Positions 1 to 9,109 of a stretch of DNA of 64,000 bases are shown here, piece by piece. This DNA comes from Bryobacterales bacterium. Lineage in GTDB: Bacteria > Acidobacteriota > Terriglobia > Bryobacterales > Bryobacteraceae. The notes below the pieces were generated by a model that ran no database searches, had not been told where the DNA came from, and saw only the letters and a list, made by a program, of their open reading frames with translations. The translations under genes were made by a program, and so were the position numbers. The DNA lies in assembly GCA_003166865.1 (NCBI GenBank), contig PMUP01000055.1, positions 1 through 64,000 on the forward strand. The letters run 5' to 3'. Position 1 is the first letter of the stretch. Each line of letters starts with the position of its first letter.

Positions 1-836
1 TCTCGCTTCAGCCGTTGCAGGTCGGTCCGCACGTCCGCCGCGCTCTGGTAGCGCAGATCGCGATCCTTCTCCAGCGCCTTGTCGATAATGCGCTCTAGCT
101 CCGCCGGCAGATCTGGATTCAGCCGCACTGCCGGCGTCGGCGTCCCATCCAGAATCGCCTTGAAGATCACCGCGGAGCTTTCACCGCGAAACGGCAACAC
201 GCCCGTCGCCATCTCGTACAACACCGCGCCGAATGAAAACAAATCGCTGCGAGCGTCCAATTCCTTGCCGCGCGCTTGCTCCGGCGACATGTACGCCACC
301 GTGCCCATGGTGGAACCTGGACTGGTCAGATGAGTCTGCGTGCTGTCCTCGCTGGACAGCGTCGCTGCTTTTACCTTCGCCAGACCGAAATCCAGAATCT
401 TGGCGTGCCCGCGCTCGGTGATGAAAATATTCGCAGGCTTGATATCGCGGTGAACTATCCCCTTCGAGTGCGCCGCATCCAGCGCATCGGCAAGTTCTAT
501 CCCAATGGCCAGCAGAAGTTCCGTTTCAAGTGGCTTGCCACCGATGCGATCCTTCAGCGTCATGCCCTCCAGGCATTCCATGACGATGAAGGACTGCTCG
601 CCCGTGTTGCCGATCTCGTAAATCGTGCAGATGTTCGGATGATTCAGCGCGGACGCTGCCCGCGCCTCGCGCCGAAAGCGTTCCAGCGATTGCGGGTCTT
701 GCGCCATCTCGTCTGGCAGGAACTTCAGCGCGACAAAGCGCCCCAGTTCGGGGTCCTCGGCTTTATAGACGACGCCCATACCTCCGCCGCCCAGCTTTTC
801 GACTATGCGGTACCGCGAGACGGTTTGACCAATCAT
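1..836 (-). CDS. Ser/Thr protein kinase, N-terminal part (runs off the window)
   Basis: Reading from the ATG at 836 leftwards gives a Hanks-type kinase domain. It has a glycine-rich loop ([11 protein letters not shown], residues 15-25), an ATP-binding lysine in VALKFLP, a catalytic HRDIKPAN loop, DFG in DFGLAKV and SPEQ in the activation segment. It phosphorylates Ser/Thr in signalling. The C-terminal part is outside the window, so it cannot be said whether it carries a membrane segment and propeller like the two other kinases here. It is divergent from the ECF sigma gene at 873 with only 36 bases between starts, so the two promoters must overlap coding sequence. The kinase call is firm; the target is unknown. 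Confidence 0.93.
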   Translation of the reverse strand, partial: MIGQTVSRYRIVEKLGGGGMGVVYKAEDPELGRFVALKFLPDEMAQDPQSLERFRREARAASALNHPNICTIYEIGNTGEQSFIVMECLEGMTLKDRIGGKPLETELLLAIGIELADALDAAHSKGIVHRDIKPANIFITERGHAKILDFGLAKVKAATLSSEDSTQTHLTSPGSTMGTVAYMSPEQARGKELDARSDLFSFGAVLYEMATGVLPFRGESSAVIFKAILDGTPTPAVRLNPDLPAELERIIDKALEKDRDLRYQSAADVRTDLQRLKR

Positions 837-872
837 GGGGACCGTTTGTGACGGATGGTACCATGAAAGAGA

Positions 873-1496
873 ATGGCTGCCACCACCGACGCAGGGGTGT
901 TTGACGAGTCAGGGTTGCTGGCCAAGGCGCGCGAGGGCGACTCCGCGGCCTTCAGCGAGCTAGTGAACCAGTACTCCCGCAAGATCTACCGTCTCGCCAA
1001 GCACATTACACAGAACGACTCCGAAGCCGAAGACGTGCTCCAGGAGACTTTTCTGAAGGCCTTCGAGCACTTAGGGGATTTCCAGGGGCAATCTAAGTTT
1101 TACACCTGGATTGTCCGGATCGCCGTCAACGAATCCCTCATGAAGCTCCGCAAGCGGAAGTCCGATCGGACGGTCCCGCTCGACGAGCCGCTCGACACCG
1201 GCGAAGATACCGTAGTCCGGGAAATCGCCGTCTGGGACGAAAACCCGGAGCAACAGTACTCCCGGGAGGAGATCGGGCAAATCCTCGATGAAGCCGTCCA
1301 GAGCCTGAAACCGGCTTTTCGCACCGTTTTTGTCCTTCGGGACATCGAAGAACTAAGCACGGAAGAGACCGCCCGGGCGCTGGAGATCTCAATTCCAGCT
1401 GTGAAGAGTCGCCTGCTGCGCGCGCGGTTGCAATTGCGCGAGAAGTTGACGCGTTTCTTCAAACGGAAAGGGGATGACGTCTTTGCTTACCTGTAA
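873..1496 (+). CDS. ECF RNA polymerase sigma factor
   Basis: The protein is 207 residues and is built as sigma region 2 (about residues 20-90, with [19 protein letters not shown] and the [12 protein letters not shown] segment) followed by sigma region 4 (about 140-195, with [19 protein letters not shown] as the helix-turn-helix). It directs RNA polymerase to alternative promoters. The next gene overlaps it by 23 bases and encodes a zinc-finger protein of anti-sigma type, so the pair is probably co-translated and the second protein probably controls the first. The regulon is unknown. Confidence 0.93.
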   Translation: MAATTDAGVFDESGLLAKAREGDSAAFSELVNQYSRKIYRLAKHITQNDSEAEDVLQETFLKAFEHLGDFQGQSKFYTWIVRIAVNESLMKLRKRKSDRTVPLDEPLDTGEDTVVREIAVWDENPEQQYSREEIGQILDEAVQSLKPAFRTVFVLRDIEELSTEETARALEISIPAVKSRLLRARLQLREKLTRFFKRKGDDVFAYL

Positions 1497-1731
1497 AGAG
1501 TTCATGCAGGAGCTCAGCGATTACCTGGACGCCACGGTGGATGCCGAGCTCCGCCGCAAGTTGGAGGTCCACATCAGCGAGTGCCCGAACTGCTTCGTGA
1601 TTCTCGACACCACCAAGAAGACCATTGAGGTGTACAAAGGCGTGCAGCCGCAGCCCATCCCCCCGGAAGTGTACTCGCGGTTGATGAAGGCGGTGGAGAA
1701 GAAGCTGGCTGCGACCCATAAACCGGGCTAA
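1474..1731 (+). CDS. Zinc-finger (zf-HC2) putative anti-sigma factor
   Basis: This 85-residue protein has an early cysteine (LLTCKEF) and the HISECPNC motif, which is the HxxxCxxC zinc site of the ZAS/zf-HC2 anti-sigma family. No membrane segment is visible, so it would be a short soluble form. It overlaps the sigma gene upstream by 23 bases, the usual arrangement for translational coupling. A redox- or metal-sensitive clamp on that sigma factor is the natural reading, but it is inferred from family and context. Its end overlaps the end of the convergent small gene by 4 bases. Confidence 0.82.
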   Translation: MTSLLTCKEFMQELSDYLDATVDAELRRKLEVHISECPNCFVILDTTKKTIEVYKGVQPQPIPPEVYSRLMKAVEKKLAATHKPG

Positions 1732-2009
1732 TCTTTCCGGGCGAATGCCCCGGAGATAGCCAGATTGTCGGAGTCGAAACCCTCGCGGCGCAGCGCGTCG
1801 CGCACCTGTTCGATCTGCAGTGAATAAGCCGGAAACTCAACCCGCACTTCCGCCGCGCGGTGATAGAGTTGCGGATTTACGGGAAAATCGAGTGAGGCTA
1901 ACGCCTCCAGAAGGTCTTCGAGCAGCCTCGGTTCGGTCGCGATACTCAGAGAAATCAGCTCACCCTCTCGTCCAAATAGAGCGGGTTCTGATGGAAGAGA
2001 CGCCGTCAT
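1728..2009 (-). CDS. Small ACT/NIL-like protein downstream of a structured leader
   Basis: The 93-residue protein (MTASLPSEPAL...) shows two repeats of strand-helix-strand character (LISLSIATEPRLLEDLLEAL and VRVEFPAYSLQIEQVRDAL), which resembles a small ligand-binding ferredoxin-like fold such as ACT or NIL. I do not recognise a named family. The longer ORF reaches 2042, but the start at 2009 has a GAGAGGA ribosome site about 8 bases upstream, and the longer form would begin inside the terminator tail. Expression is probably set by the leader RNA and terminator just upstream (2041-2159). Function is unknown; a regulatory or amino-acid-sensing role is inferred. Confidence 0.7.
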   Translation of the reverse strand: MTASLPSEPALFGREGELISLSIATEPRLLEDLLEALASLDFPVNPQLYHRAAEVRVEFPAYSLQIEQVRDALRREGFDSDNLAISGAFARKD

Positions 2010-2040
2010 GCAAAGTATTCCTCTCCGGCGACTCGGCTCC

Positions 2041-2074
2041 AAATAAAAATCCCCTGGGCAGGTGCCACAGGGGG
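2041..2074 (-). terminator. Intrinsic terminator between leader RNA and the 93-residue gene
   Basis: On the minus strand CCCCTG and CAGGGG (2051-2056 and 2068-2073) pair, extended by GGC/GCC inside, and are followed by ATTTTTATTT (2041-2050). The hairpin lies between the structured leader and the ribosome site of the gene at 2009. That position fits conditional termination (attenuation) rather than the end of a gene. Confidence 0.75.
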
Positions 2075-2165
2075 TTTAGGTTTCGTGAAGACCGACTCAC
2101 CTTTAGCACTTTTTAGCGTGGTTGCAATTAGCAAGCCCTACCTTGCGGTAGAACCTAAATCAATC
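2075..2165 (-). ncRNA. Structured leader RNA, candidate SAM-clan riboswitch
   Basis: On the minus strand an outer helix joins TTTAGGTT (plus positions 2152-2159) to AACCTAAA (2075-2082). Inside it come a CTACC/GGTAG hairpin capped by GCAA (2138-2151), a TTGC/GCAA hairpin, a short CAC/GTG hairpin and a GTGA/TCAC hairpin. The junction carries GCAACC before the third hairpin and GTGCTAA after it. That is the order of the conserved core in the SAM-I/SAM-IV riboswitch clan. A terminator follows directly. The secondary structure is seen; the ligand is inferred from the motif resemblance, and the 5' half does not match textbook SAM-I. Confidence 0.5.
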
Positions 2166-2230
2166 CACGGTTCAATTACAGGTTACCACTACCTCGGATG
2201 ATATGCAATAGTCTCCTATACTGGAAAATC

Positions 2231-4012
2231 ATGACCCACCTGTCCCGTAGGAACTTCCTTGCTGCTGGAATAACATGCGGAGCCGCCTTCGCCCAGAATT
2301 CGCCCCCAGCGCCTCGCTCCATTGACGATTTCTTCAGCGACTTCACGGCGGACTGGGTTCGTCACGATCCCAACCTGGCCACTGGCGCCCGCTATTTCTC
2401 CGGCGATGAGCAGGATCGCATCGAGCGCCAGTTGACGCCCCAAACCCTGCAATGGAAACGCGACCGTATCCAGCGCGCCCGCCAGGGACTCGCCGAGCTC
2501 CGCAAGTTCAACCGCGCATCGCTCACCGAGACCCAACGAATTTCGGCGGACCTCATGGACTGGCAACTCAACGAAGTGATTCGCGAGGAGCCTTTCTTCG
2601 ATTACACATTTCCGCTGGAACAAATGAACGGCGCCAACGTCCGGCTGGTGGAAACCATGACGGTCCGGCATCCGCTGCTCACCGAACGCGACGCTGAAAA
2701 CTATGTGGCCGCATTGGGCGAGGTACGCGCGCAAATGGAGGAAGCCATCGCCCAAGCGCGCCGCCTGGAAGCAAAGAACACCATTCCTCCGAAATTTATC
2801 CTGCAAGCGACGGTGAAACAGATGCAGGGTTTCGCCGACCCTTCACCGAGCCAGAATCCGTTCGTCACCGTATTCGATGGCAAGATGGCAACCATCCAAT
2901 CGCTCCCCGAAGCCAAGCGCCGCGAGCTCCGCGAAGCGGCCGAGAAAGTGGTCGGAGAGGACATTTATCCCGCTTGGAAGAAGGCCATCGCGTTGCTCGA
3001 GGCGCAGACCGCGAAGGCGTCAGACGACGCCGGCATTTGGCGGTTGAAGGGCGGCGCAGAGGCTTACACGTATTTCCTGCATCGCTTCACCACCACCAAC
3101 CTTACTGCGGCCGAGATTCACGAGATCGGGCTCAAGCACGTCGAGCAACTCGAGAGCCAGATGGAAACTCTGCTGCGCCGCCTGGGCCGGATCGAAGGTT
3201 CTGTTAAGGACCGCATCGAGAAGCTCAAGCTGGACATGCAATACCCGAATCCCACTTCGGAGGAGAGCCGCGCTCAGATCATGCGCGACATCGATGGCAT
3301 TCTTGCCGACGCGTTGAAGCGGTCCGCGTTGCTGTTCGATCTGCGCCCCAAGTCGCCCATCGTCGCGCAGCCGTTTCCCCGCTTTCGCGAAGCCAACGCG
3401 GCGGCTAATTACAACTCGCCGGCGCCGGACGGTTCACGCCCCGGCACGTTCCAGTTCCCGCGCCGCATCGAGTACATGACCAAGTTCGGACTGCGCAGCA
3501 TCGTCTATCACGAAACCGTGCCCGGACACCACTTTCAGATCGCGCTTCAGGTGGAGAACAAGAATCTTCCCAGGTTCCGTCAAATCGGGGCCTTTGGTGG
3601 AATTTCCGCGTTGTCGGAAGGATGGGGACTCTACGCGGAGCGGCTAGCGGCCGAATCGGGCTGGTATGGAGACGACATCGAAGGATTGCTGGGGCAGCGC
3701 AATGACGAACTTTTCCGCGCGCGGCGTCTGGTGGTGGACACCGGCCTCCACGCGATGAAGTGGACCCGCCAGCAGGGTATCGACTACGGAATCGAAGCCA
3801 GCGAGGTAGAGCGCTATACGGTCTACCCCGGCCAGGCTTGCTCGTACATGATCGGAGAGCTGAAGATCATCGAGCTGCGCGAAAAGGCCAAGAAAGCTTT
3901 GGGCGATAAGTTTTCGCTGCGCGAATATCACAACGTCGTGCTGCGGACGGGAACCGTGCCGCTCGATCTTCTGGAGCGACAGGTGGACGCGTTCATCCAC
4001 GCCGCCGGCTGA
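2231..4012 (+). CDS. DUF885-family exported protein, putative metallopeptidase
   Basis: The 593-residue product starts at the ATG at 2231, because that start gives a Tat-like leader (SRRNFLAAGITCGAAFAQ); an earlier in-frame ATG at 2198 would bury the leader. The body matches the DUF885 family, and near the C-terminal third it has the YHETVPGHHFQIA segment, the HExxPGH motif thought to bind zinc in that family. It is therefore probably a periplasmic peptidase-like hydrolase, although the substrate is not known. It converges with the kinase gene, with 23 bases between the ends. Confidence 0.85.
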   Translation: MTHLSRRNFLAAGITCGAAFAQNSPPAPRSIDDFFSDFTADWVRHDPNLATGARYFSGDEQDRIERQLTPQTLQWKRDRIQRARQGLAELRKFNRASLTETQRISADLMDWQLNEVIREEPFFDYTFPLEQMNGANVRLVETMTVRHPLLTERDAENYVAALGEVRAQMEEAIAQARRLEAKNTIPPKFILQATVKQMQGFADPSPSQNPFVTVFDGKMATIQSLPEAKRRELREAAEKVVGEDIYPAWKKAIALLEAQTAKASDDAGIWRLKGGAEAYTYFLHRFTTTNLTAAEIHEIGLKHVEQLESQMETLLRRLGRIEGSVKDRIEKLKLDMQYPNPTSEESRAQIMRDIDGILADALKRSALLFDLRPKSPIVAQPFPRFREANAAANYNSPAPDGSRPGTFQFPRRIEYMTKFGLRSIVYHETVPGHHFQIALQVENKNLPRFRQIGAFGGISALSEGWGLYAERLAAESGWYGDDIEGLLGQRNDELFRARRLVVDTGLHAMKWTRQQGIDYGIEASEVERYTVYPGQACSYMIGELKIIELREKAKKALGDKFSLREYHNVVLRTGTVPLDLLERQVDAFIHAAG

Positions 4013-4035
4013 ACCGCGCGCGTGAGCAAGCGGGC

Positions 4036-6783
4036 TTAATGCAGCGGTATCCGAAACAGATTCGCGTGCACCGACGCTTTGATGTACGCGTAAGTGGAAG
4101 GATCCGGCCCGGGCGCGATGTTGTCGTGCTCCACTATCTTGACGCCGGGAATCTTCGCCCATTCTTCCGCGTGGTAGACCTCCACTGGAGGAATAGACGG
4201 GAAGGACTCGCCAGGAGGTACTGGAATCGCCGCTGTCCTCCCAAGCGGGTTTTCCCGGGAAGCGGGGACGATCTCGATGTAAACGTACCGCCCGTCCGGG
4301 GACCAGGCCACTGGACAAGGAAAATCGCAGATCTGTCGCACGGAGTGGCCCACGAGCGAGTAAACGACGCCTACCGGGACGGCGGATGTGTGCCCGACGG
4401 CGAGACTGATCAGACGGCGATCCGGCGACATGCCGTTTATGTCAATCGTCGGATCCGGAAACACTTTCCGGCGCCCGGATCCATCGCGTGACATCGCGGC
4501 GAGATAGTAAGCTTTGCCATCGGTTAGTTGGAAGAGCACCTCGTTGTTCGGACCGAAATGCGGAACACTTTCGCCGTTCTCCGCAATCCTGCGCGGGGGA
4601 GCGCTCCGGTCCAAAGGCGCGATCCAGATTTGGGAAGATTGTCCAGGAGGAACGGTAGAATAGACCACATCTTTTTCATCCGGAGAGATATCATATTCGT
4701 GCATCGAGACGCCTGGTATGACGACTTCAGTCTTGCCGGAAGCGAGATCGGCGCGCACCAGCTCGGCGGGCGACTCGGGCGAGTCGCGATGCAGCAAATA
4801 GTAGAGACGTTTCCCGTCCGAAGAGAACACGGGAGGCGCTCCATCCGCGTATCCTTCGGCGGAAAGGGCGCGGTCACCGCCGGCATCGTGAATCCAGACC
4901 ACATTCTGCCGCGTGAATATCGAAGTGATCAAAGAGCGGCCGTCCGGAGCCATGGCGATGCCGCCTTCTTCGGTGGAACCGAACGTGATTTGCTCCGGTT
5001 GTCCATCTGGGAAACGCTGACGCCACAAGTGGTTTCGGCCATTGACCTGGACTGTCAGGTACATCCATTTGCCGTCCGGAGACCAAGCCCCTGAGGTGCA
5101 AATGCCGTCGGGTCCCACCTGCCGTCCGGGCGAGCCGCCGGAAATCGGCACCACGCGGCAGGGACGGAATTCGGAAATCATTTCCGCTAACAGGACCCAT
5201 TTCTGGTCCGGCGAAAGATAGGAGTAATGTGCCATGCCGCGCGCGTGCGCCGGGAAATAGATCTCACGAAGATCGGACCGGTCTGGTTTCGAGGTCACGA
5301 TCCCCATGTGGATTCCGGTCTTAATTTCTGAGAACAGCACGTGGCCGTCGTCCAGCCAGCTCAGTCCCGCTGAATTCGGGAGGAACAGTTTGGAATCGCC
5401 ACCCAGCGTGGGTACGGTATAGGTCTCAAATCCAAATACGGTGTACGCGATCTGGGAGCCGTCCGGAGAAAACGCGATATTGTATTTCGTACGCGGATCG
5501 TGCGTCACTTGAACCGGCTCGCCGTTAGGTAGCAGCTTGATCCAAATCTGATCCGACGTGCCGAATGGATGATCGCTGCGATAGAAGGCGAGCATCCGGC
5601 CGTCAGGGGAAAGCGTGGGCGAAACCGCCGAATCAGTAAAGCTGGTGAGCTGGGTGTAGGAGGCTGGGTTGTTGGGGATTGGGGGTTTGGTTTCAGGCAC
5701 TTTGGATCGCAGGTAGAGCCATGCCGCGAGCGAGAGAAGCACTACGACAGCGGGGATAACGTAGACGGGACGCCATCGAGATCCCAGAGGCGCAGCGGCC
5801 AGTCGATCGGCAATTGCCGACAACTCCCGCGCCACGTCGGATGCGGATTGCGGGCGCTTGGCCGGATCTTTTTCGAGAAGCTTGGCGACCAATCCATCCA
5901 GGCTGGCCGGAACCCCCACGCGCTCGCGCGAAGGTGCGGGCACGGCGGGATGGGCCCCGCTCGAAAGCATTTGTCCCAACGACGCGCCCGGAAAGGGTAG
6001 CTTCCCGACGGCCATTTCATACAGCACCAGGCCGAGCGAAAACAGGTCCGTGGCGCTCGACGGCTCGCGGCCCTCCACCTGTTCCGGAGCCATATACGCT
6101 GGCGTGCCCATGATGGCGTTGGTGTCGGTTATGCCAGCTTCAGTCAGCACCTTAGCCAACCCGAAATCGAGTACTTTCACGCCATGGCGAGTGAGCATCA
6201 CGTTGGAAGGCTTCAAGTCGCGATGTACGATTCCGAGCGAGTGCGCCTCCGCCAATGCGCCAGCGATTTGCGCGCCGTAGCTGGCCGCCGCTTCAGGAGC
6301 CAGCGGACCTTTCTTGATCTCCGCCGCCAGCGTGGAGCCTTCAATGAACTCCATCACCAGATAATTCGGGCCGACGTCGTAGAGCGTGCAAACGTGCGGA
6401 TGGTTCAGGGTGGAAATTGCCCGCGCTTCGAGTTGAAATCTTTCGCTATAGCGCTCGGCCGCGATCTTGATGGCAACCACCCGTCCCAATCGCGTATCCA
6501 CGGCGCGGTACACGGTTCCCATGCCGCCGGCGCCAATTTGAGCTTCAATCTGGTAGGGACCGAGTTGGGTTCCGGCGGTGATCGCGGTTTTTGTCTGGTC
6601 GGCCAATAAGTCGCTAGCCGATCGATCAAGAATCTGTCCATTCGATTCCAGCGCGAGCATCCGTTCGACGCGCGCGCGGATCTCCGGATCGGTGCATTCC
6701 AGCAAAGCCGCGCGCTCGGCGGGACCACCCTTCCGAGCCGCGTGATAGAGATCTTCGATCTGGCGCCAATGCTCTGGTGTCAT
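4036..6783 (-). CDS. Ser/Thr protein kinase with C-terminal TolB-like propeller
   Basis: The start is set at 6783 (MTPEHWRQIEDLYHAA), a common beginning for acidobacterial kinases; the longer ORF to 6849 crosses the divergent promoter region. Of 915 residues, the kinase domain covers about 75-335 (GAGGMGTVY loop, Lys106, HRDLKPSN at 187-194, DFG at 206-208). One membrane helix lies at about 339-360. The rest is repeated SPDGRxLxF/SPDGKWxx blades of a TolB/WD40-like propeller that would sit outside the membrane as a sensor. It is divergent from the ECF sigma gene at 6837, which suggests a shared regulatory unit. The ligand is unknown. Confidence 0.93.
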   Translation of the reverse strand: MTPEHWRQIEDLYHAARKGGPAERAALLECTDPEIRARVERMLALESNGQILDRSASDLLADQTKTAITAGTQLGPYQIEAQIGAGGMGTVYRAVDTRLGRVVAIKIAAERYSERFQLEARAISTLNHPHVCTLYDVGPNYLVMEFIEGSTLAAEIKKGPLAPEAAASYGAQIAGALAEAHSLGIVHRDLKPSNVMLTRHGVKVLDFGLAKVLTEAGITDTNAIMGTPAYMAPEQVEGREPSSATDLFSLGLVLYEMAVGKLPFPGASLGQMLSSGAHPAVPAPSRERVGVPASLDGLVAKLLEKDPAKRPQSASDVARELSAIADRLAAAPLGSRWRPVYVIPAVVVLLSLAAWLYLRSKVPETKPPIPNNPASYTQLTSFTDSAVSPTLSPDGRMLAFYRSDHPFGTSDQIWIKLLPNGEPVQVTHDPRTKYNIAFSPDGSQIAYTVFGFETYTVPTLGGDSKLFLPNSAGLSWLDDGHVLFSEIKTGIHMGIVTSKPDRSDLREIYFPAHARGMAHYSYLSPDQKWVLLAEMISEFRPCRVVPISGGSPGRQVGPDGICTSGAWSPDGKWMYLTVQVNGRNHLWRQRFPDGQPEQITFGSTEEGGIAMAPDGRSLITSIFTRQNVVWIHDAGGDRALSAEGYADGAPPVFSSDGKRLYYLLHRDSPESPAELVRADLASGKTEVVIPGVSMHEYDISPDEKDVVYSTVPPGQSSQIWIAPLDRSAPPRRIAENGESVPHFGPNNEVLFQLTDGKAYYLAAMSRDGSGRRKVFPDPTIDINGMSPDRRLISLAVGHTSAVPVGVVYSLVGHSVRQICDFPCPVAWSPDGRYVYIEIVPASRENPLGRTAAIPVPPGESFPSIPPVEVYHAEEWAKIPGVKIVEHDNIAPGPDPSTYAYIKASVHANLFRIPLH

Positions 6784-6836
6784 CCCCGCAAAATCCCAAT
6801 TGTTTCTACATATTCTATACTTCCCAAGACGGGGCC

Positions 6837-7403
6837 ATGGCAAACTCATCCACCTCCGACACCACCCAGCTTCTGCGCGCCTGGGCGGAAGGCGATTCTC
6901 AAGCCCTGAAAAAATTAACTCCGCGCGTCTACCGTGAACTGCGCCGCGTGGCTGGGCACCTGTTGCAAAATGAGCGCGCAGGATACAGCCTGCAAAGCTC
7001 GGATTTGGTTCACGAGGTGTACCTGCGCCTGGTGAACGCGCAGCAAGTGGACTGGCAGCACCGCGCGCATTTCTTCGCCGTGGCAGCCACGCTGATGCGC
7101 CGAATCCTGCTTGATCGGGCCCGCCGCAAGGCAGCCGCCAAGCGCGGCGGCAAAGCGCAGCCTTTGGACCTCACCAAGACCCTGGATGTGGCTCAGACTC
7201 CGGCGCGCCAACTGCTGGCTCTCGATGACGCACTGGACGCGTTGGCCGAAGTTGACCCGCGCAAAGCCCGGATCGTGGAGCTGCGATTTTTCGGCGGTCT
7301 AAGCGTCAAAGAGACTGCCGAGGTGGTGAAGGTCTCTTCCGACACCGTGATGCGCGATTGGAAGGTGGCTCGGGCGTGGCTGCTGACCGAGCTGAGCGCC
7401 TAA
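6837..7403 (+). CDS. ECF sigma factor, TIGR02999-like
   Basis: The 188-residue protein begins at the ATG at 6837 (MANSSTSDTTQLLRAW); the longer ORF from 6777 would start within the divergent kinase gene. It has the DLVHEVYLRLV block of region 2 and the LSVKETAEVVKVSSDTVMRDWK helix-turn-helix of region 4. RxLLxRARRKAAAKRGG between them is typical of the sigma-70-like family often found beside Hanks kinases in acidobacteria and planctomycetes. There is no anti-sigma gene next to it; the divergent transmembrane kinase may do that job by phosphorylation, which is inference. Confidence 0.9.
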   Translation: MANSSTSDTTQLLRAWAEGDSQALKKLTPRVYRELRRVAGHLLQNERAGYSLQSSDLVHEVYLRLVNAQQVDWQHRAHFFAVAATLMRRILLDRARRKAAAKRGGKAQPLDLTKTLDVAQTPARQLLALDDALDALAEVDPRKARIVELRFFGGLSVKETAEVVKVSSDTVMRDWKVARAWLLTELSA

Positions 7404-7493
7404 AATTTTCCCTAGGCCGGTGCCAGTTCTTGCTGCCGGATTGCGCCCTTGAGATTGTACGCGGGATTTACCCGCGGCAGAAAGAGGAACTTT

Positions 7494-8120
7494 ATGAAAA
7501 CAATCTCTCGAGCAATTACCATGAGCTTGAGTGCGGGGATCTTCGTGACGCTGTTCGTCTCCAATGCCTTCGCAAGTTGCGGGGATCTGAATTTGCGAGG
7601 CCCCTTTGAGTTTCCCGAGCACGCGGTCGGTGGGCGCGTACTTGCGGCAGCAGCGGCGGAAAAGGCGTCTGATGACAGCCCGACCACCGCGTCGATCGTC
7701 GGGCTCTGGAAAATTCAGTTGATATCCAAGGGCAACACGAGCCACAATCCCTCCATCCCGGACGGCGCACTGCTCGACTTCGGGTTTACCCAATGGCACA
7801 GCGACGGAACCGAAATACAAAATTCTGCCGGCGTCCCAGGCGGCGGCTTCTGTCTGGGCACCTGGATGCAGACTGGGTTCTTGGGATTCGAACTCAACCA
7901 TTTTCCGATCGCGTTCGACCCGACTACCGGAAAAGTTGCCAACTATATCAACCTTCGTGAACAGGTCACCCTGTCTCCCGATGGCACCTTCTACGCTGGC
8001 AGTTTTACCGAGAACATCTATGACCCCACGGGAAAACAGGTCGACCACCTCGCGGGAACCATAGAGGGGGAGCGAATCACGGTGGATTCTTCATATCCAA
8101 GCGCCCTCCCCACCAATTGA
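7494..8120 (+). CDS. Hypothetical secreted protein
   Basis: The start at 7494 (MKTISRAITMSLSAGIFV) gives a clean signal peptide ending near SNAFA and has an AGAGGAA ribosome site 7 bases upstream, so it is preferred over the ORF start at 7449. The mature part is about 180 residues, with GLWKIQLISKG, DFGFTQWHSDGTE and a C-terminal GTFYAGSFTENIYD...HLAGTIEGERI segment, which suggests a beta-rich lipocalin-like barrel. I do not recognise the family. It stands alone, about 90 bases after the sigma gene, and may be a target of that sigma factor. Confidence 0.75.
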   Translation: MKTISRAITMSLSAGIFVTLFVSNAFASCGDLNLRGPFEFPEHAVGGRVLAAAAAEKASDDSPTTASIVGLWKIQLISKGNTSHNPSIPDGALLDFGFTQWHSDGTEIQNSAGVPGGGFCLGTWMQTGFLGFELNHFPIAFDPTTGKVANYINLREQVTLSPDGTFYAGSFTENIYDPTGKQVDHLAGTIEGERITVDSSYPSALPTN

Positions 8121-8196
8121 AATAGTCGAATCGCGGGCGCGCAATGCGACCTAGGGAGGGTTGCGCGCCAGTCCCACACCACAATGCCAAGCTGGT

Positions 8197-8574
8197 CTAC
8201 CGCGCGGGAAGTTTGTCGGAAAGCTCTTCGAAGCGTTTGCGCTGCTCGGGCGTGAGTATTTGCACGATCTTTGTGCGCCCCGTAGCGCGCACGTCCTCAA
8301 TCTGCGCTTCCAGATCCTCGTGATACTTCACGTAATCATCCAGAATGGTTTTCAGACGCTCGGATTGCTCCGGCGTCAGATTCAGCTCGGTCTTCAGCCG
8401 CAGGTAGGAAAACTCCGCCTTGTCACCGCGCCAGTAAGCGGCGCCGCGATGCAACTGCTCGTGCAAACCTTCGCGCATGCCGATGGCGCCCGCCAGCGCG
8501 CCGGTTAAAAACACCAGCACCAGCGTCGTCAGAATGCGCGGATTCTGCCAGCTTGGCCGATCCGATGCAAGCAT
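8197..8574 (-). CDS. Periplasmic Spy/CpxP-like (LTXXQ) protein, membrane anchored
   Basis: This 125-residue protein has one N-terminal hydrophobic helix (TTLVLVFLTGALAGAIG). A charged helical body follows with LNLTPEQSERLKTIL and ILTPEQRKRFEEL, the paired LTxxQ motifs of the Spy/CpxP/ZraP family of periplasmic chaperone or stress-sensor proteins. It is the last gene of a three-gene unit after an ECF sigma factor and its putative anti-sigma factor, with 5 bases separating it from the latter. A role in envelope stress is inferred from this context. Confidence 0.8.
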   Translation of the reverse strand: MLASDRPSWQNPRILTTLVLVFLTGALAGAIGMREGLHEQLHRGAAYWRGDKAEFSYLRLKTELNLTPEQSERLKTILDDYVKYHEDLEAQIEDVRATGRTKIVQILTPEQRKRFEELSDKLPAR

Positions 8575-8579
8575 AGCCG

Positions 8580-9032
8580 CTACTGGTGGTAGCTGGCCAG
8601 ATCCACCAGCACCGCGTCACGCTGCAGCTGGTCGCCTGTATCGGAGGCCGCTCCGGCTGTCGCAACCGTACTCGCAACTCCGGTCTCGGATCCGCCCGGT
8701 TCCGAAGTCACCAGATATCCGGCGAGCAGCGCTGCAAGCATGCCCGAAGCTACGGCCAGCCGAAATCCGAATTTGCGATCCAGGAACACAGACCAGATCG
8801 AAAACGGTTGTTGCGCTTCGATCCGTTCCATCACGCGCGCGTAGAATCCAGCGCGCGGTCCGGCGTCCTTTTTGCTCTGCAGCGATCGCAGCAGTTGCGA
8901 CTGTTCTTCCAGCCGCCGCAGCTCGCTCGCGCAGTCCCGGCACTCTCCCAAGTGCCGGTGAAACTCCGCCGGAATCTCTGAAACGGAGCCTTTTAGATAC
9001 TCCTCAAGATTCTTCCTGATTGATTGATGCAT
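8580..9032 (-). CDS. Membrane anti-sigma factor with zinc-finger motif
   Basis: The N-terminal cytosolic part contains HRHLGECRDCASEL, the HxxxCxxC zinc-binding motif of anti-sigma factors. A single membrane helix follows (LAVASGMLAALLAGYLVTS, about residues 92-110) and then a short outer tail. The gene is 77 bases downstream of an ECF sigma gene on the same strand and 5 bases upstream of the LTXXQ gene. The predicted job is to hold that sigma factor at the membrane until a signal releases it. Confidence 0.85.
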   Translation of the reverse strand: MHQSIRKNLEEYLKGSVSEIPAEFHRHLGECRDCASELRRLEEQSQLLRSLQSKKDAGPRAGFYARVMERIEAQQPFSIWSVFLDRKFGFRLAVASGMLAALLAGYLVTSEPGGSETGVASTVATAGAASDTGDQLQRDAVLVDLASYHQ

Positions 9033-9109
9033 TGACTTCTTCCCTCATAAAAGACTGCTTTGACTTGTACGGATCGATTCGTCCGTTTCGTTCCAACTGT
9101 TCTATCACA

